From Anthopleura xanthogrammica (lineage: Eukaryota; Cnidaria; Anthozoa; Actiniaria; Actiniidae): DNA of 64,000 nucleotides. The stretch spans positions 1,364,001 through 1,428,000 of the forward strand of contig OZ025214.1 of NCBI GenBank assembly GCA_964019055.1, written 5' to 3'. The notes beneath the pieces are model-generated. The model made no database searches, was not told the origin of the DNA, and worked only from the letters and a program-made list of their open reading frames with translations. This document shows, one piece after another, positions 1 through 12,900 of this stretch. How positions within the stretch are numbered: the first letter of the stretch is position 1; the number at the start of each line of letters is the position of its first letter. The position numbers were made by a program, and so were the translations under genes.

Positions 1-250
1 TATTTGGCTGTTATCTTATGAATGCAGCTCCGGCTACTTGACATCCATCATATGTTTACTTTGTGAACTACTGAGAACCCTGTGATAGGCATGCGATAGC
101 AGTGCATGCCAGCCTTCTACTCAACGAGATTGGCAGTTGGACTGGAGGGCAGAGAAATCCCTCCGCTCTGAATTATTTGTTGAAACTGATCATATTGCAT
201 TGCAATTTCCTGGAAGATCCATGATATTCGTACGGATGTTTTTTGATTAC

Positions 251-1896
251 CTTTCCCTTTGTATCACCACAGCAAATATATCTAGAAGACCACTTCATTA
301 CAACTGTGCCTGGATCTACTTCAACCTAAAATATATACAGCATTTAGGTAAAAAGAATTGTATTTTTTTTTCCATCAAAATTCACTTTTATGGGTTTCCT
401 GTGGATGGTCTACCACAGGTATCCCAACTGAGACAAAGTACCTCTCCAGTAACAGCTCCTCTCTTGAGATCTACTTCAATCATATGATCTTGATGACCAG
501 CTAACAACAAATTGCTATTGTCTCTTTGTAGCATACATTGAAGGTTACCCATGCTCGGCTCACTAAAAAAATCAAATACATAAATTAATTAACTAACTAA
601 TTAATTAACAAATTATATAGCATATGTCGTAGAAGACAGAGAAAACACTTGTCCTTTTGCTCCTCATCCCTCTGGTCCCTAAGACAACCTCTCGCTGTAC
701 TAATTAGTCAGAACACAGCTAACACAGATCCAATTTTGATACCACTACTACCAGAATCCTTTTTGTAGTTCCTTTTGTTGTCCTAATTAACACCATTATT
801 GTGTGACTCCCAAAGGAGTTAAGACTTTTGAATAAGAAAAAGAATTCGAAGAGGATTAAGTGGTAGTTGTGGTATCAAGACGTAATAAGGGGAATGGTGA
901 ATTCAAGCAATCCAACTACCTACCACTCTACACTACCTACCACTCTACACTACCTACCACTCTACACTACCTACCACTCTACACTACCTACCACTCTACA
1001 CTACCTAACCCTGTATCGGAGGGATGTAAAAGAACCACTGAGGGCATAAAGAAACCCTGGCAGTGACCACCCTTTGTGTCTGGCTTTTACTAATAGTTCT
1101 TCTGATCTCCTAGTACTAGCGAAAGCTAGTTAAGGAGTAATAAAATTGAGGTATCGAAGCAAATATACTTTAACTCAAAATTTAATTGGTTATCCAAACT
1201 CAGAAAGTGTAAGAACAAACATAGGGGGTTTGAAGGAAACCTAAACCCAGAGAAGGAATAGGTGTATGTGTTGATTATATGATGATTTGCAGTACTGGTA
1301 GATGTACACTACCTAAGGCTGAATATCCTCAATCCTGTCCTCTTGCCATAGCGTAAATGATCAGAAGAAAGGGTTAGTATTCCTCTGTCATCTATTAACA
1401 TGTGTCTTATCTCACTGGGATGCGCTTGAAAGGCTGTGTATTTTTGTAGTTGAAGTCCCAAGTAAGACGTAACATGACCCTAAAAGTTATAAAAAAAGAT
1501 ACTGTAAGCTGTAATAACATTTGATCGTCCATTTTTCATCATTTCTTTTCACTCATTTATCTAATATAATTTATGCTACATAGAATGGACATACATATAT
1601 CTAAAGTATTAAAAGTCAGTCAAATAGTTACTCTAAAATAATATTTTAGAAACATCGAAGGATAGAATTTTAAGACCAACTTTTACAATCATTTTTTCAT
1701 CGATGACCAACATTGCCTGTCCTTAAATTCAATATTTTCCAGGAGCATGACTTACAGATTGATTTCCAACCCAGATAAGTTCTTCAAAAGGATCAACCAC
1801 GACATTTGTGAGTCCACTTGGCTCTCTTCCATTGCTGTAAATGGTTCTTATTTCTTGATATTCTTCTTTCAGTCCGCCATGTTCTAGACCCTCCAT
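251..1896 (-). CDS. PAN2: PAN2 (PAN2-PAN3 deadenylase catalytic subunit), 5' part, runs off the left edge
   Basis: Four coding exons read on the minus strand: 1756-1896, 1313-1479, 442-562 and 251-325. All junctions are GT-AG and the phases agree (0, 2, 0, 0). The start is the ATG at 1896, in a MEG context also found at the human propeller start. The 168 residues match the N-terminal WD40 propeller of PAN2. Exon 1 ends with DPFEELIWVGNQS, corresponding to human 'HEEMLWVGS'. Exon 2 opens GHVTSYLG (human GHATSFFG). Exon 3 carries NLLLAGHQDHMIEVDL (human LLVGGLQNHVLEIDL). Exon 4 carries RYICCGDTKGK (human RFFFCGHTSGK). PAN2 is the DEDD exonuclease of the PAN2-PAN3 complex that trims mRNA poly(A) tails in the cytoplasm; its catalytic domains lie outside the window. 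I could not find the next exon in bases 1-250. Assignment rests on remembered homology. Confidence 0.85.
917..1008. repeat. 17-bp minisatellite, about 5.4 copies, in PAN2 intron 2
   Basis: The unit TACCTACCACTCTACAC repeats five times with no mismatch and then starts a sixth. It lies between PAN2 exons 2 and 3. The open frames across it are artefacts of the repeat. Confidence 0.9.
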
Positions 1897-2012
1897 TATC
1901 AAAACAAAATGAACAAAGCAGTACTAACAGGACAGCGGGAGAACACACTGGTCATGCGCATAATGTTGGTAATTTTGCGCGGGAAAAAATTACATGTATC
2001 TTTTCTGATTCT

Positions 2013-2064
<52 letters not shown>

Positions 2065-2878
2065 TTTCTTTTCCTTTTTTTTTTTTTGGGGGGGGGGGGG
2101 GGGGGGCGGGGAAGGGTGCAACCAGAATAAGACTGAGTAAAGAACACAAACCAATAATTAATTACCAAAAATTGGTCGCGCCCCACCATACCCCCTCCCT
2201 CCCTACGCTAGTGCAAACAGGCGAACTGATCTCTAATGATCTAATGAAACTACTTTTATTGAAATTTATTTGTTCGTTTGTTTATCTGTTTTCTGATCAT
2301 TATTTACAATGCATTTCAAATCCAAGTGTATCTGCTTCAAGATGAAACATTACAATGACATACACTCACTTCTGAAGCAATTTGTCTAAGTATAGTACGA
2401 TATTAATGTAACCTTATGAGCTTCAAGGATTAATATAAAAATATATAGGGCGGTTGTTATTCACTGTCGCAAGCCTTGGCACGAATCACTGAGTTTGAAA
2501 TATTTCATCGCTACAATATGTGCAAGTTTTTATTCAAATTTTCGAGAATTTACAGAAAAATTCAGCAGAAAAATCACCAAAAGAGGATCTCCATCCTCTT
2601 CCAAATAAGGTAATCTTCCAAATATGGATATGGGTATAAAATCTTGTTACTGCAGTCAGGTTTATGATTCAGCGTTTTATAAATGTTTTCCCTGACTTAA
2701 ATTTACATTATAGACAGACGTTTCGGCTCACACTCGAGCCTTCCTCAGTGTCAAGTCATTAATGGATGGATATAGAGTTGTTGAGCGTGCGAACGACAAT
2801 GTTATTAAAGTGAAAGTTTGATACTACATTTTAAAATGAATATGACTCACTTGAGTGAGGCTTATGCATCGTAATTAA
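1897..2878. other. Intergenic between PAN2 start and SLC23 stop: microsatellites and repeat fragments
   Basis: No coding exon seen. It contains a (TTTC)n run near 2013-2065, a T tract and 19 consecutive G at 2088-2106. A hammerhead-like inverted repeat lies near 2690-2760. The ORFs crossing 1818-2345 are low-complexity shadows of the microsatellite. Confidence 0.75.
2690..2760 (-). ncRNA. Hammerhead-ribozyme-like core, candidate retroelement relic
   Basis: On the minus strand the order is CTGAGGA, then a GGCTC/GAGCC hairpin, then GAAA, then a short AC...GT pair and a GTC triplet. An outer TGACTT/AAGTCA pairing closes it. That is the order of a type I hammerhead: CUGANGA, helix II, GAAA, helix III, NUH, helix I. 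One extra A sits between CUGAGGA and helix II, and the base of helix I is poorly paired. It may therefore be an inactive copy or a look-alike. Such motifs occur in Penelope-like elements and retrozymes. Confidence 0.35.
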
Positions 2879-5800
2879 TTATACTGGCCACTGATTGACG
2901 GAATTGTCAAGTGGTATGTTAGAGATTTTGCCCTCCTCTTGTCTTCTTCCAGCCTCCTCGTGTGGATAATATGGAATAAACGGCACATATTTGCTAAATT
3001 CGTATTTACTCAGTCGGTTGAAGCCAAATGGCAGGTCATAGATGTGTATGGATGTAGTGCTGTTATCCGCTGACCCGTCGGTGTTGTTGATCAGCTTGCG
3101 CCAGACAGTCATGCCTCGTTCTTCTGGGGTACCAGGGATGGTGTTGTCCAATAGAAAGGCAGTCATGCCTCCTACTGCCATGCCTGTCTTGAAGAGCACT
3201 GTAAAAATCTGGTCAATCTCGGGAACTCCTGTTGTTCAATAAGGAAGAAGCTGGTAATATTGCATGGGCCGGTATATATTCGGATATTTATTGCATGGGC
3301 AAACATGTGTACCTAATCATTATGTTTCCTACCCACTCTCAGAGCCATACTCCAAGAAAAGCTAGCTGTATTTTGGAAGTTTCAGGTTTCACGGCTCTAA
3401 CCGTGAGAAAATAAATGAATTTGCCGAGCCAACTCAAGCCGTCTAGCTCACCTGTGTATATAGCCTTGGGATGAACATTCATGTAGTTGGGCAAAGCAAG
3501 CCCCATGAGCAAGGACACTCCTACAATGAAGAGATTCCTCGACGAGTTGAGATCGACGAACTGTAAGTTTGATATTCCAACAGCAGCGATGATTCCAAAC
3601 ATGACCATGAAAACACCCCCGACGATGGGATCAGGAATGGTGGTGAATAGAGCACCTATCTTGCCGAGGATACCTACCAATACCATGATGATACCACCAA
3701 ACAGTAGCACACGACGGCTGCCAACCTTTGAAAAAAATTGAATCGTGTGCATTACGTCGTACAAGTGGAAAATGATATCGTAAATTTGTAGCCGTTTTTT
3801 TACCGTACCGCGTATTTTACCATGGCCACATAAGCATTCCAGCTGAGTTAATCACGTTCCCCGAAAGGAATTATGGGTCAGCTAGTTTTTTTTGTTAATA
3901 TTTCTGAGCAGGGACATGGAAAATGCTAATCAAAATACAATGTTGAATCCTCAATTCTGATTTGTTGACCTTGAATTCGTTCTGGAGGTCAACTCAGCTG
4001 GTTGTGATTGGATGATTTACACGTGAGAAAACAATTGGAAGCCATTTCAATGTGACTGCATGCCGAACCGTGTATGCGTTGTAAGACAGTGCCGTATACG
4101 TACTTCTCCCACCTAAACTGCTCTATTAATAAAAACTCAAGCAGCGCAGAATTAATCCCGAAGTCAAGTTTGTTATTCTACGGTTCAGATCAAACTTCCC
4201 CATACAAAACTATTCCTGGAATATGCAGCTCTTTGATGCTATTCAGTGAACAATGCAAGTATAAATGTAAGTACAACTCTTACCCTAGTAATGCTGATGG
4301 CTCCGATATTCTCGCTATACGACGTCGTTCCATTACCACTTCCAATAAGCCCAGCTAACAGGCACCCTATTCCTTCTATACCAATACCACGATTGACAGC
4401 ATGCTTTGGCGGGGGAGGAGCGCCTGATAGACGTGCGCATGCGTAGTAATCTCCCACGGATTCGATGATCGATGCTAGAACACCTGCTAACATACCAAAT
4501 ACACCTGCTGCGCTTACAGTTGGAAGGCCCCACTGACCTGTAACAGAGCGTATATATGATCAAAAACAAATCACTCGATAAATCAGAAGGACCCTCTATT
4601 TTGAGCGCATTGTTCTTTTGGAAATAAGCTTCTTCGTTTGAGTTGCACTCGTATAATACCTATCTCTTTTTTACGAGATGCCGGGGGAAATGTATATGGT
4701 CGTGGGAATAACAAGAGAATGGGAGAAGTTAATGGAAGAAGTTATTACAAGTTATTGGTTGAAGTTGGCTACAAGGTCAAAGCAATGATCCAAGCTGGTT
4801 GGCAAATGAATGACAAAGACTTTTTTCAATTCCAAAAAATACATCAGTGCCTCGATCGCTCTTTTTTGCCTTTTTCTGGTTTGGGCCTACTGCTCTTTTG
4901 GAATCTCTGTGTCTACTATTGGATCTGTACGTACCAGGATAAGGGAATCTGAACCACTTTGCTTCCTGTAATACTTGAGTCCGTGCGTCAGTTCGTGCTT
5001 TGTATCCTGCACCATTAGGATCGTCTGGAAAGCCACCAGCAGCTGTGATGATGCCACAGACAGCCCAAGACAAGCCGATAGCAATGATTATCTAAAGAGG
5101 AATAAATTGCACAGTAAGAATCCATGAATCCAAGAACTATACAGCTATTTCAAAAAAAAGTTGGTGAAGGTTTTGTTGCATGTTGCATATCAAGCCCGAA
5201 ATGCACGGTTTTCGATGTGAATTCAGTCAGTGAAAGGTCACAACACTATGGAATTTTACCAAACTTTGTCTGCACGTTTTTCCAGCATATTTTCTTCCGT
5301 GCTGACAGTATTTGCATATGAATAAAACATATTATTTCAAGGTTGGTAAGCAACATGCATGCAACAAAACCTTTTCTGACCTATTTTTGAGCTGTATCTT
5401 GCGGAACTGCTATTTATCATATCAAATGGTTAATCACGTTTGGGTTGTGGATCTAGAAGATACTTACAGGGAATAGCTTAAAGCAAGGGTAGCGGGTTAT
5501 GTAGAAACCCTTGGATCTTTTCCAGCCAGGAAATGGTATCCTTACGTTTGAGAGGAACTGAGAGAACAATGTGATGAAAGCAATGGTCCTGGAATTGAAG
5601 AAGGAAAATAGATATATATAATATCGCCACATGCAACACTGCGACCATAAACAAGTAATTGATCTGACACCATAATACATTCACGTGCACTCATGGTTGT
5701 AAGCTGCACGGCTGCTAATAGCGCCTTAATATGCAGCCCGTAAAGTACAGTCCTCCACTTACATCATCGAAATCCCCCAATGATTACCTGCAAAAAGAAA

Positions 5801-8712
5801 AAAACACACCAAATAAACACAAATTGAGGCAATTTAAAAAACATTGGGAGATTACTCATATTTAAGCTTTGTGCGCCGTTCCACCCGCTTTCCTCCCCAA
5901 GTGCTAGGGAATGTTCACGTCGTTCCCTTAGAGTCAGGTCGAGAATCACATGAGCTGTACGCATTGGCAACAATGGATAATAACTAAGGCGGTCGTCTTT
6001 TATGTCATTAGGTTTGGCTCATGTGAAGTTCAACGTTTGTATTCGGCATTTGTATTCCCAATAAAGGTAAACTAATATACCATACCAGCATGTTCTGCAG
6101 CAACGTGAAATAAGGACAGTCCGATGAGTGTTATGGTAGGAGCTACAGTCAGAGGTCCAATAAACCGCAGCAAGAAACCAATCAGGCCAGAGAAGCCAAT
6201 GAATATCTGGAACAATGATGACACAGCGATGGCACCTTGTACCTGACGATGACGAAAATATTGATATAAAATGCAAATATGGGCCACGTTGAGGCGAATC
6301 AAGGATGGCGCCTCTCGATTCCTGGATTCGACATCACATGTGAGTAGAAGTTAGTGGTCTCTTCGATTCTTGATTCGAGGATCAGTTTCCCCGGGTTCTC
6401 TGGTTTTCCTCCCAAAAACCCTCAACCCACAACCCTCCGCCTAGATCCGCCTCTAGGTGATCAAAGGAGAAGTCATTGTCAGGACTATTTTCTACAGGTT
6501 TTAAGATTTACAAACCTCTCGCATTCGAATTTTCCAGATCTCTCCCTCGTCAACATTAACAGTGGAATTTCCATTCACTAAAAAATAAATAAAAATTACT
6601 AAATAAAAAAAATCCGCATATCGCTGAAAAATATACGGATTGATTCGTTTTAAGGAATTTTCCAATACTGCAAACTTTTACGCGAAATGTATGGCTGGGT
6701 AACTCTATCAGCTAATTTTTTTCGGTTAGTGTTGATGAGGTACAAGACTACATGTACAAAGATTTGCCAATAATGCGTTACGTACCTTGGCTTGTGCTTG
6801 GACATTGAAACTTTGGTAGAGAAAGAATGGCAAGAGTTGGAGTCAGGAATGAAAAGGTACCTCCTTGAAGTATGGGTAACCTATATGTCATAAAAGGAAA
6901 CATTGATCAAACATGCGTCAAGTAGTGGCTGGTTGGTGGGTTGGTGGGTTGGTGGGTTGGTGGGTTGGTGGGTTGGTGGGTTGGTGGGTTGGTGGGTTGG
7001 TGGGTTGGTGGGTTGGTGGGTTGGTGGGTTGGTGGGTTGGTGGGTTGGTGGGTTGGTTGGTAGGTCGGTTGGCTTGTTGGTTTGTTGGTGGGTTGGTTGG
7101 TGGGTTGGTTGTTTGGCAGGTCGGTTGGCTTGTTGGTTGGTTGGTGGGTTGGTTGGTTGGTGGGTTGGTTGGTGGGTTGGTTGGTGGGTTGGTGGGTTGG
7201 TGGGTTGGTGGGTTGGTGGGTTGGCTTGTTGGTTGGTTAATGGGTTGGTTGGTTGGTTGGTTGGTTGACCCCCTGGAAAATACCTGACACCAAAGGTGGT
7301 CTGAAGAATGGTCACAAGACCAGAACAGAAGAGTACTGTGCTAAGAACCTCGGCCATTACCAGAGGTTTGTCATCAAAGCACATAGGGTCGCTGAGGATG
7401 ACGGGAATGGATAGGGTTCCACCCAACATGGTCAGATAATGCTGCAATTCAAAACAGAGAGAGTCAAAGCAAGCTACGTACTGTTCCATACTGCTGGAAT
7501 GAATATCAGGTCTCACCTGGAAACCAAGCAAGGAGGCCAGGTACCATGGCGGGCTCTGATCCACAGTATACACAAGATCAGAACTTGTTCTCTTTTCTTT
7601 GATCTGAGCTTCGTTTTCCTGCTGCTGGTGCTGTCAATCAAACACAGACGTGTTATCGATCATGACTAAAGATATTGTGCTGCCCTCCAGCACATTTCTC
7701 CATATGAATCCTTACGAAATCGAGAAATGCGTCAGTATCTAGATATAACCATTGGCCTCATGTTTGTTTTTGAGCGATAAGTTGTTTCAAAAATGAAGTT
7801 GTCGGCGGACCACTTGAAGAATTAAGCCGGGTTAAGATGATGTTTACTGGACAACTAAAGCCACAAAACTTATGATTAACATTTAAGTTTTTTTATCTAA
7901 AAAAAATTCAGATTCCAATTGAGATCAGTATTTTCGGGCTGAGCACAGAGAGTGATTATTGAAATGAAACGTTTCCAGTTTGTCCCATTGTGAAACCTTC
8001 ACGAGAAGTCGTAAAACATTACACTCACACAAACACAAAAAAGCACTTGCGACCTCACTATCCTAACTAACACATGCGAAGTTATATTCTGTGTACTTAG
8101 TTTTCAAGGCTGATCGCACACTTTAATTACTCGATCGATGATATTGATTCATGCTTTGAGCATGTTGACCTATAATGGCGTGGATATATTCCAATTCTCG
8201 TATACTCATTTTTATTCTCATATAGTGATTTCTGTTCTCGCCTAGTATAGTGATTTTTTATTCTCAATACGTGATTTCGATCTCACTGCACTGACTTTTG
8301 TCCTGTTTGGCTTGCCATACTCACGTACCCCAAGTTTGGACATCAACGCTATTTTAAAAATAACAAGATTTTAAAATCTTGGGATTTGGAAAAATACTTC
8401 AACCATCCTCGAAACCTTTGAAAAATTGAATTTATCTTATCAATTCCACGTTGACACATAACCTTTGTGAAATAACATTATAACTTTTCATATATCAAAA
8501 GCAATAAATATCACAGCGATATCACAGGGCACAGTCAACTGACTCAAATGTACTGTTTTGTTTGCTTATCTTGTGGACGTTTGATGATTGCTTCATGTGA
8601 ATCAAAGAATAGAACTAAAAATGTCTTAGTTAAAATAGTCAATTACCTTAGATTTATCTCGTATAGACTTTAGTTCGCTTTCACTTTCAGCAAAGTCTTC
8701 GTTGGTCGACAT
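2879..8712 (-). CDS. SLC23A1/2: SLC23 family sodium-dependent nucleobase/ascorbate transporter
   Basis: Twelve exons: 8647-8712, 7517-7630, 7284-7441, 6786-6880, 6516-6577, 6086-6242, 5763-5787, 5468-5588, 4935-5091, 4284-4537, 3452-3725, 2879-3228. All junctions are GT-AG and in phase, giving 610 residues (human SLC23A1 598, SLC23A2 650). The start codon is the only ATG of exon 1. Markers in order: [20 protein letters not shown] at the first membrane helix; [16 protein letters not shown]; an exofacial loop with a glycosylation site (NGNST) leading to [19 protein letters not shown]; and the NCS2 signature region [19 protein letters not shown] through [16 protein letters not shown]. The C-terminal tail is hydrophilic. 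The family imports ascorbate (vertebrate SVCT) or nucleobases across the plasma membrane; which one applies cannot be read here. Introns carry a SINE tail, a palindromic MITE and a G-rich minisatellite. It is divergent from MLH1. Confidence 0.97.
5926..6040. mobile_element. Palindromic MITE, family A (copy in SLC23 intron 6)
   Basis: Related to copies near 37655-37765 and 42750-42868. All share a central AACAATGGATAATAA block, an AGGCGGTC block and flanking TCACATGAGC / GGCTCATGTG arms in opposite orientation. No coding capacity. Confidence 0.7.
6300..6440 (+). mobile_element. SINE tail fragment in SLC23 intron 5
   Basis: Carries the tail block shared with the full SINE copies: TGTGAGTAGA, a CCGGGTTCTCTGGTTTTCCTCC-like stretch (positions 6389-6412) and a C/A-rich end. 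The tRNA-like head is missing or degraded. Confidence 0.6.
6928..7266. repeat. G/T-rich minisatellite, (GGTTGGTG)n and variants
   Basis: About 340 bp of 8-bp GGTTGGTG units with interspersed GGTT, GGCTTGTT and GGTAGGTC variants, in SLC23 intron 3. Both strands are open in several frames, giving spurious GWWVG-type and PTHQPTN-type proteins. Regularly spaced GG runs suggest quadruplex potential on the plus strand. Confidence 0.95.
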
Positions 8713-9994
8713 TTTTCACGCAAAGAGCAAAATCGACCCGTTCCAACTTATTGGACTAACGTCTGTAAGCCCCTCTCTGCGCAACTGTTTTAGTTAGATT
8801 CCTAACCAAACAGGCAGAGCCTACTGTCCTGTGCCATTCATCAATGCAAATGACCATTGCAACTGACCTCACCGCAAGATTTTCCGGTCAGAAAATGACG
8901 GAACTAGTTGATATTGGCTGCAGAAACCAGTACAGTGTCTGACCTCAATTATGATGGGAAATGTCTGAATTCATTTGACTTTTATGGCTTTTCTTTGTAT
9001 TGCTGGATATTGATATGGGTTCTAAAAAGGGAGTGTTTCTTAGTGTGGATTTGTATTGGATATGCGGTCAGAGTCTCGAATAAATACACATTAATTCCGC
9101 ACGCATGCTGTATTCATCCATTTATGATTCTTAGCTTTATAGTCACGTAAAATATCTGTTTCTTATCAACCCCTACTGGCTTACAGCACGTACACGGTAC
9201 GACATGCCTTAGCACAGAACTGGCTTACCGTAGTTACGGCTACGGTAATATGCGTTACGGTTTATGAAACGACTAAGAATTTGCCTTATATCATTTCCCA
9301 TTCATACAAAATATGATCTATCCTTTGTTAATAAAGAGAAACGACCAAGTAAAGGATCGAATGTGACTTAATATATAGCCACTTGCTATCATTTCCCGAG
9401 ACATTGTTTTAACTTCATGGGTTGTCAAGCGCAAAGAAATAATAATTGCGTTGAACAAAGTATTGATTCACAATAATCCTTATGTACTCGGCACGGTGTG
9501 ATCACAAGATGTTATATATATACATTTCAAAAAAAGACCTAGTATTAATTGATGCGAAGCAAGAAAACGATCCAAGATACCAGGTCGATTCTCTTGAAAG
9601 CTATTACTTCGATTCTGAACGAAATGATAAGTCTGCATGTACACACAAGGTGATTGCGAGAGTTGAGACCCATTTCGCGGCATTTCGCCCTGTTCCCGCA
9701 ACGACTCGCGTTCAGCTCATGAGGACATGAGCGCCTCTGGAACCAGGGTACTGAAACTTCCCGATTTCTCTACATGTCTTTGTAACGGATACAAAGATTC
9801 GTTGTTCAGTTAGCCTTTGATACTGATGCGTTACAAAACAAAGTATGTGAGAATATTCAATATGTGGGAAATTCTAATGGAAAAGTCTCGAACGCTCTTT
9901 CTCTACATTACATGCTTTGTGACGGATACCAAGATTGGGATACCTGTGGATGCGGCTGGCTCGCAGGTCTGCAGACGCAAGTCTGATTTGAAAA
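8713..9994. promoter_or_regulatory. Divergent intergenic region between SLC23 and MLH1
   Basis: About 1.28 kb separates the two start codons, which face away from each other. I see no coding exon, no TATA box in a convincing place and no repeat. It must hold both promoters, but no specific factor site is supported. Confidence 0.5.
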
Positions 9995-12900
9995 ATGGCG
10001 GCCAACATTCTTCCGCCCAGCATCAGAAAACTAGATGAAACAGTTGTGAACAGAATAGCAGCTGGAGAAGTAATCCAAAGACCTGCTAATGCTCTCAAAG
10101 AAATGATAGAGAACAGCTTAGATGCTAAGTCGAGTTCTGTTGGAGTTACAGTCAAGTCTGGAGGCCTCAAACTCCTTCAAATTCAGGACAATGGCTGCGG
10201 TGTTCGGAAAGAAGACATGGAGATCGTCTGTGAGAGGTTTACTACAAGTAAACTAAGTAAATTTGAGGATTTGAGTAGTATATCAACTTACGGGTTCCGA
10301 GGAGAGGCCTTGGCGAGTATTAGCCATGTTGCACACGTTACGATTACGACCAAAACAGCTACATCGAACTGTGCTTTTAAAGCTTGTTATTCTGACGGGA
10401 AGCTTGTGCCTCAACGTCCAGGGATGAGTGCTGATCCAAAGCCTTGTGCTGGGAATAAAGGCACGCAGATTACAGTGGAAGATTTGTTTTATAACGTCGC
10501 TACGAGAAGGAAAGCGTTGAAGAGTCCAGGAGAGGAGTACTCGAAGATATTAGATGTGGTTAGTAAGTACGCCATTCACAACTCTGGTGTTGCGTTCACA
10601 TGTAAAAAACAAGGCGAAAGTAAAGCAGATGTTCGTACTCAAACCAACGCCTCTGTCCAAGATAACATCCGTGCTATATATGGTGCAGCCGTTGCTAGGG
10701 AACTACTTGAAGTGGTTTGTGACAACCTTAAACTTGGATTCAAAATGAAGAGTTATGTAACCAATGCTAATTATTCTGTTAAAAAGTTACAGTTTCTCCT
10801 TTTTATAAATCATCGTCTTGTGGACTCGACAGCACTGCGCAAGGCCCTAGAGAGCATCTATGAGGCTTATCTCCCAAAGGGGACACATCCATTTATTTAT
10901 ATGAGCCTGGAGATAGCACCTAATAATGTTGATGTCAATGTCCATCCTACTAAACATGAGGTCCACTTCCTACATGAGGAGGCTATTATTGAGGCTGTCC
11001 AGAAGGCTGTTGAGGAAAAACTTTTAGGGTCAAACAGTTCACGTACATATTATACGCAAGCTCTATTGCCAGGTGCACCAGAACCAGTTGAAAATATTAC
11101 CAAAGGTATGATATTAATTTAGTGATAGCAGCTACAAAAAAAAGCTCTCATTTTACATCAGCTGGGAAGCACAGGTGGCGTAGTGTTGAGAGCACTCACC
11201 ACTCATCAATGCAACCCTACTTCGAGTCCCACTGGGCTCAGTATCGTATGTGAGTAGAGTTGCTTGTTGGTTCTCTCCTGTGCTTTGAGGGTTTTTCTTC
11301 AGGTTCCTGTTTTTTCCTTCTTCCACAAAAATCAACTTCAAAATTCTAATTCGAATCCAGTGGAAGAAGCTATTCTTTTAATAGATTTTACTCCTTTTTT
11401 ATTACAGACAGCAATAACAAATCAGCTGATACCAGCACAAAGGTGTATGCACATCAGATGGTGCGTACTGATTGCAGGGAACAAACTCTCCATGCATTTG
11501 TTCCTCCCAAAGATGCAGTCAGGTATACAATGCTTTGATTCACTATCTTGTATTGATCTTATGCAAAAAGGTGGGGTCTTATATTTGCATGTATCAAATG
11601 TAAAAGAAATGATCTAATGTTTTTTGCAAAACAAGGGAATTCACTTCCCAATGGAGAATTTTTTGTGTGTTTTGCTCCACGACATTAGTTGTTAGACCCT
11701 GTATTACAAGTGACAAATAATAACGGTGCTGCTTTTTTGATGTCTTTTTTAGTGCTTGTGAAAAGTCTACTGCTATTAATTCGGGTAGGCCAGAAGTGGT
11801 AGATTTGGAGATGGATGAAGGTAGCAGTGCTGGAGTTTCTTTTGACAAGCCGCAAGATAATCAGGATATGATAATATCTCCACCAGGTAAAATGGATGGA
11901 AGGATGGATGAATAAATGGTTGAATGGATGATTGAATAGTTTGGGTGTAATCTTTTTCCATTTCAGCTAGCCACATGTCATTCTCTTGAGAATAAAAATC
12001 TTTGTTTGAGTAGTATCCCTATTCATGTGTCTTCTCATGTGCAACCATTAAACAAAGATATGATACTCCAGATTATTATACAACTGACGTAAATTTACCA
12101 AATAAGGAATAGAGAACTAAGCAAATATGAGGCCGTATTATATAATTATGTTGAAAACTGGTTTGCCATATTCACAGCTTTTTATTGGGTTTTTCCAAGT
12201 GTAAGAAAGGAATAAACGCTGGGACAAAAAGCAGTTGTATAATAAATCCCTTATTAGATATTTTCTTGTGTATTACGGGCTGATATTTTACGAGTTGCAT
12301 ACGTATTTTGCCGAGCCTTTAGGCGCTGCGAATATGGCAAACCGGTTTTCAATATAATTATACACAAGAAAATATCTAATAAGTGGTATGAATGATTCTT
12401 TGTCTTGAATGAAAAAAAAACAAAACACCATGATGTCTAGCTATATATAGAGGTCTATTGTTTTTATGATCATGCATAAACCAAATATTGATCACAAATA
12501 TATCTTTTATATTTTTTAGAAAACAAGAAAGCAAAGTTAGACAATGATGGATCTAGCACAATGAAAGTCAAGAAGAAACAGCAACGCAGAGATATCCAGC
12601 TTATCAGCATTCAAAACTTAAGGAAGATACTTGACAAGGCTGAGCACAAAGGACTGAAAGATTTATTTGAAGAACACAAATTTGTTGGTTGTGTCAATCA
12701 CACTCTTGTGCTTCTCCAACACAACACTAAACTTTACCTTTCAAATATCTTCACTCTTAGCAAAGAACTCTTTTATCAGATCATAATGTTCAGATTTGGA
12801 GATTTTGGGTTTCTCAAACTATCTGAAGTAGCTCCAATATATGAGTTGGCAATGCTGGCCTTGGAGAGTGAGGAGAGTGGATGGACAGAGGAAGATGGAC

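Noticed and set aside
1899..2345. Phe/Leu/Ser-rich and Lys/Arg/Glu-rich ORFs
   Set aside because: Translations of the (TTTC)n and poly-G microsatellite.
6881..7573. 230-residue minus ORF with [10 protein letters not shown] repeats
   Set aside because: Its start is real SLC23 exon sequence, but the repeat part is the intronic minisatellite read through the donor site.
8671..8696. GAAAGTGAAAGCGAA resembling the IRF element
   Set aside because: It lies in SLC23 exon 1 and encodes ESESE; a coding coincidence. It is a caution for the 21311 motif, which is however non-coding and longer.
11160..11260. Possible functional tRNA gene
   Set aside because: A and B boxes are present but no cloverleaf closes, and the same body recurs elsewhere: a SINE.
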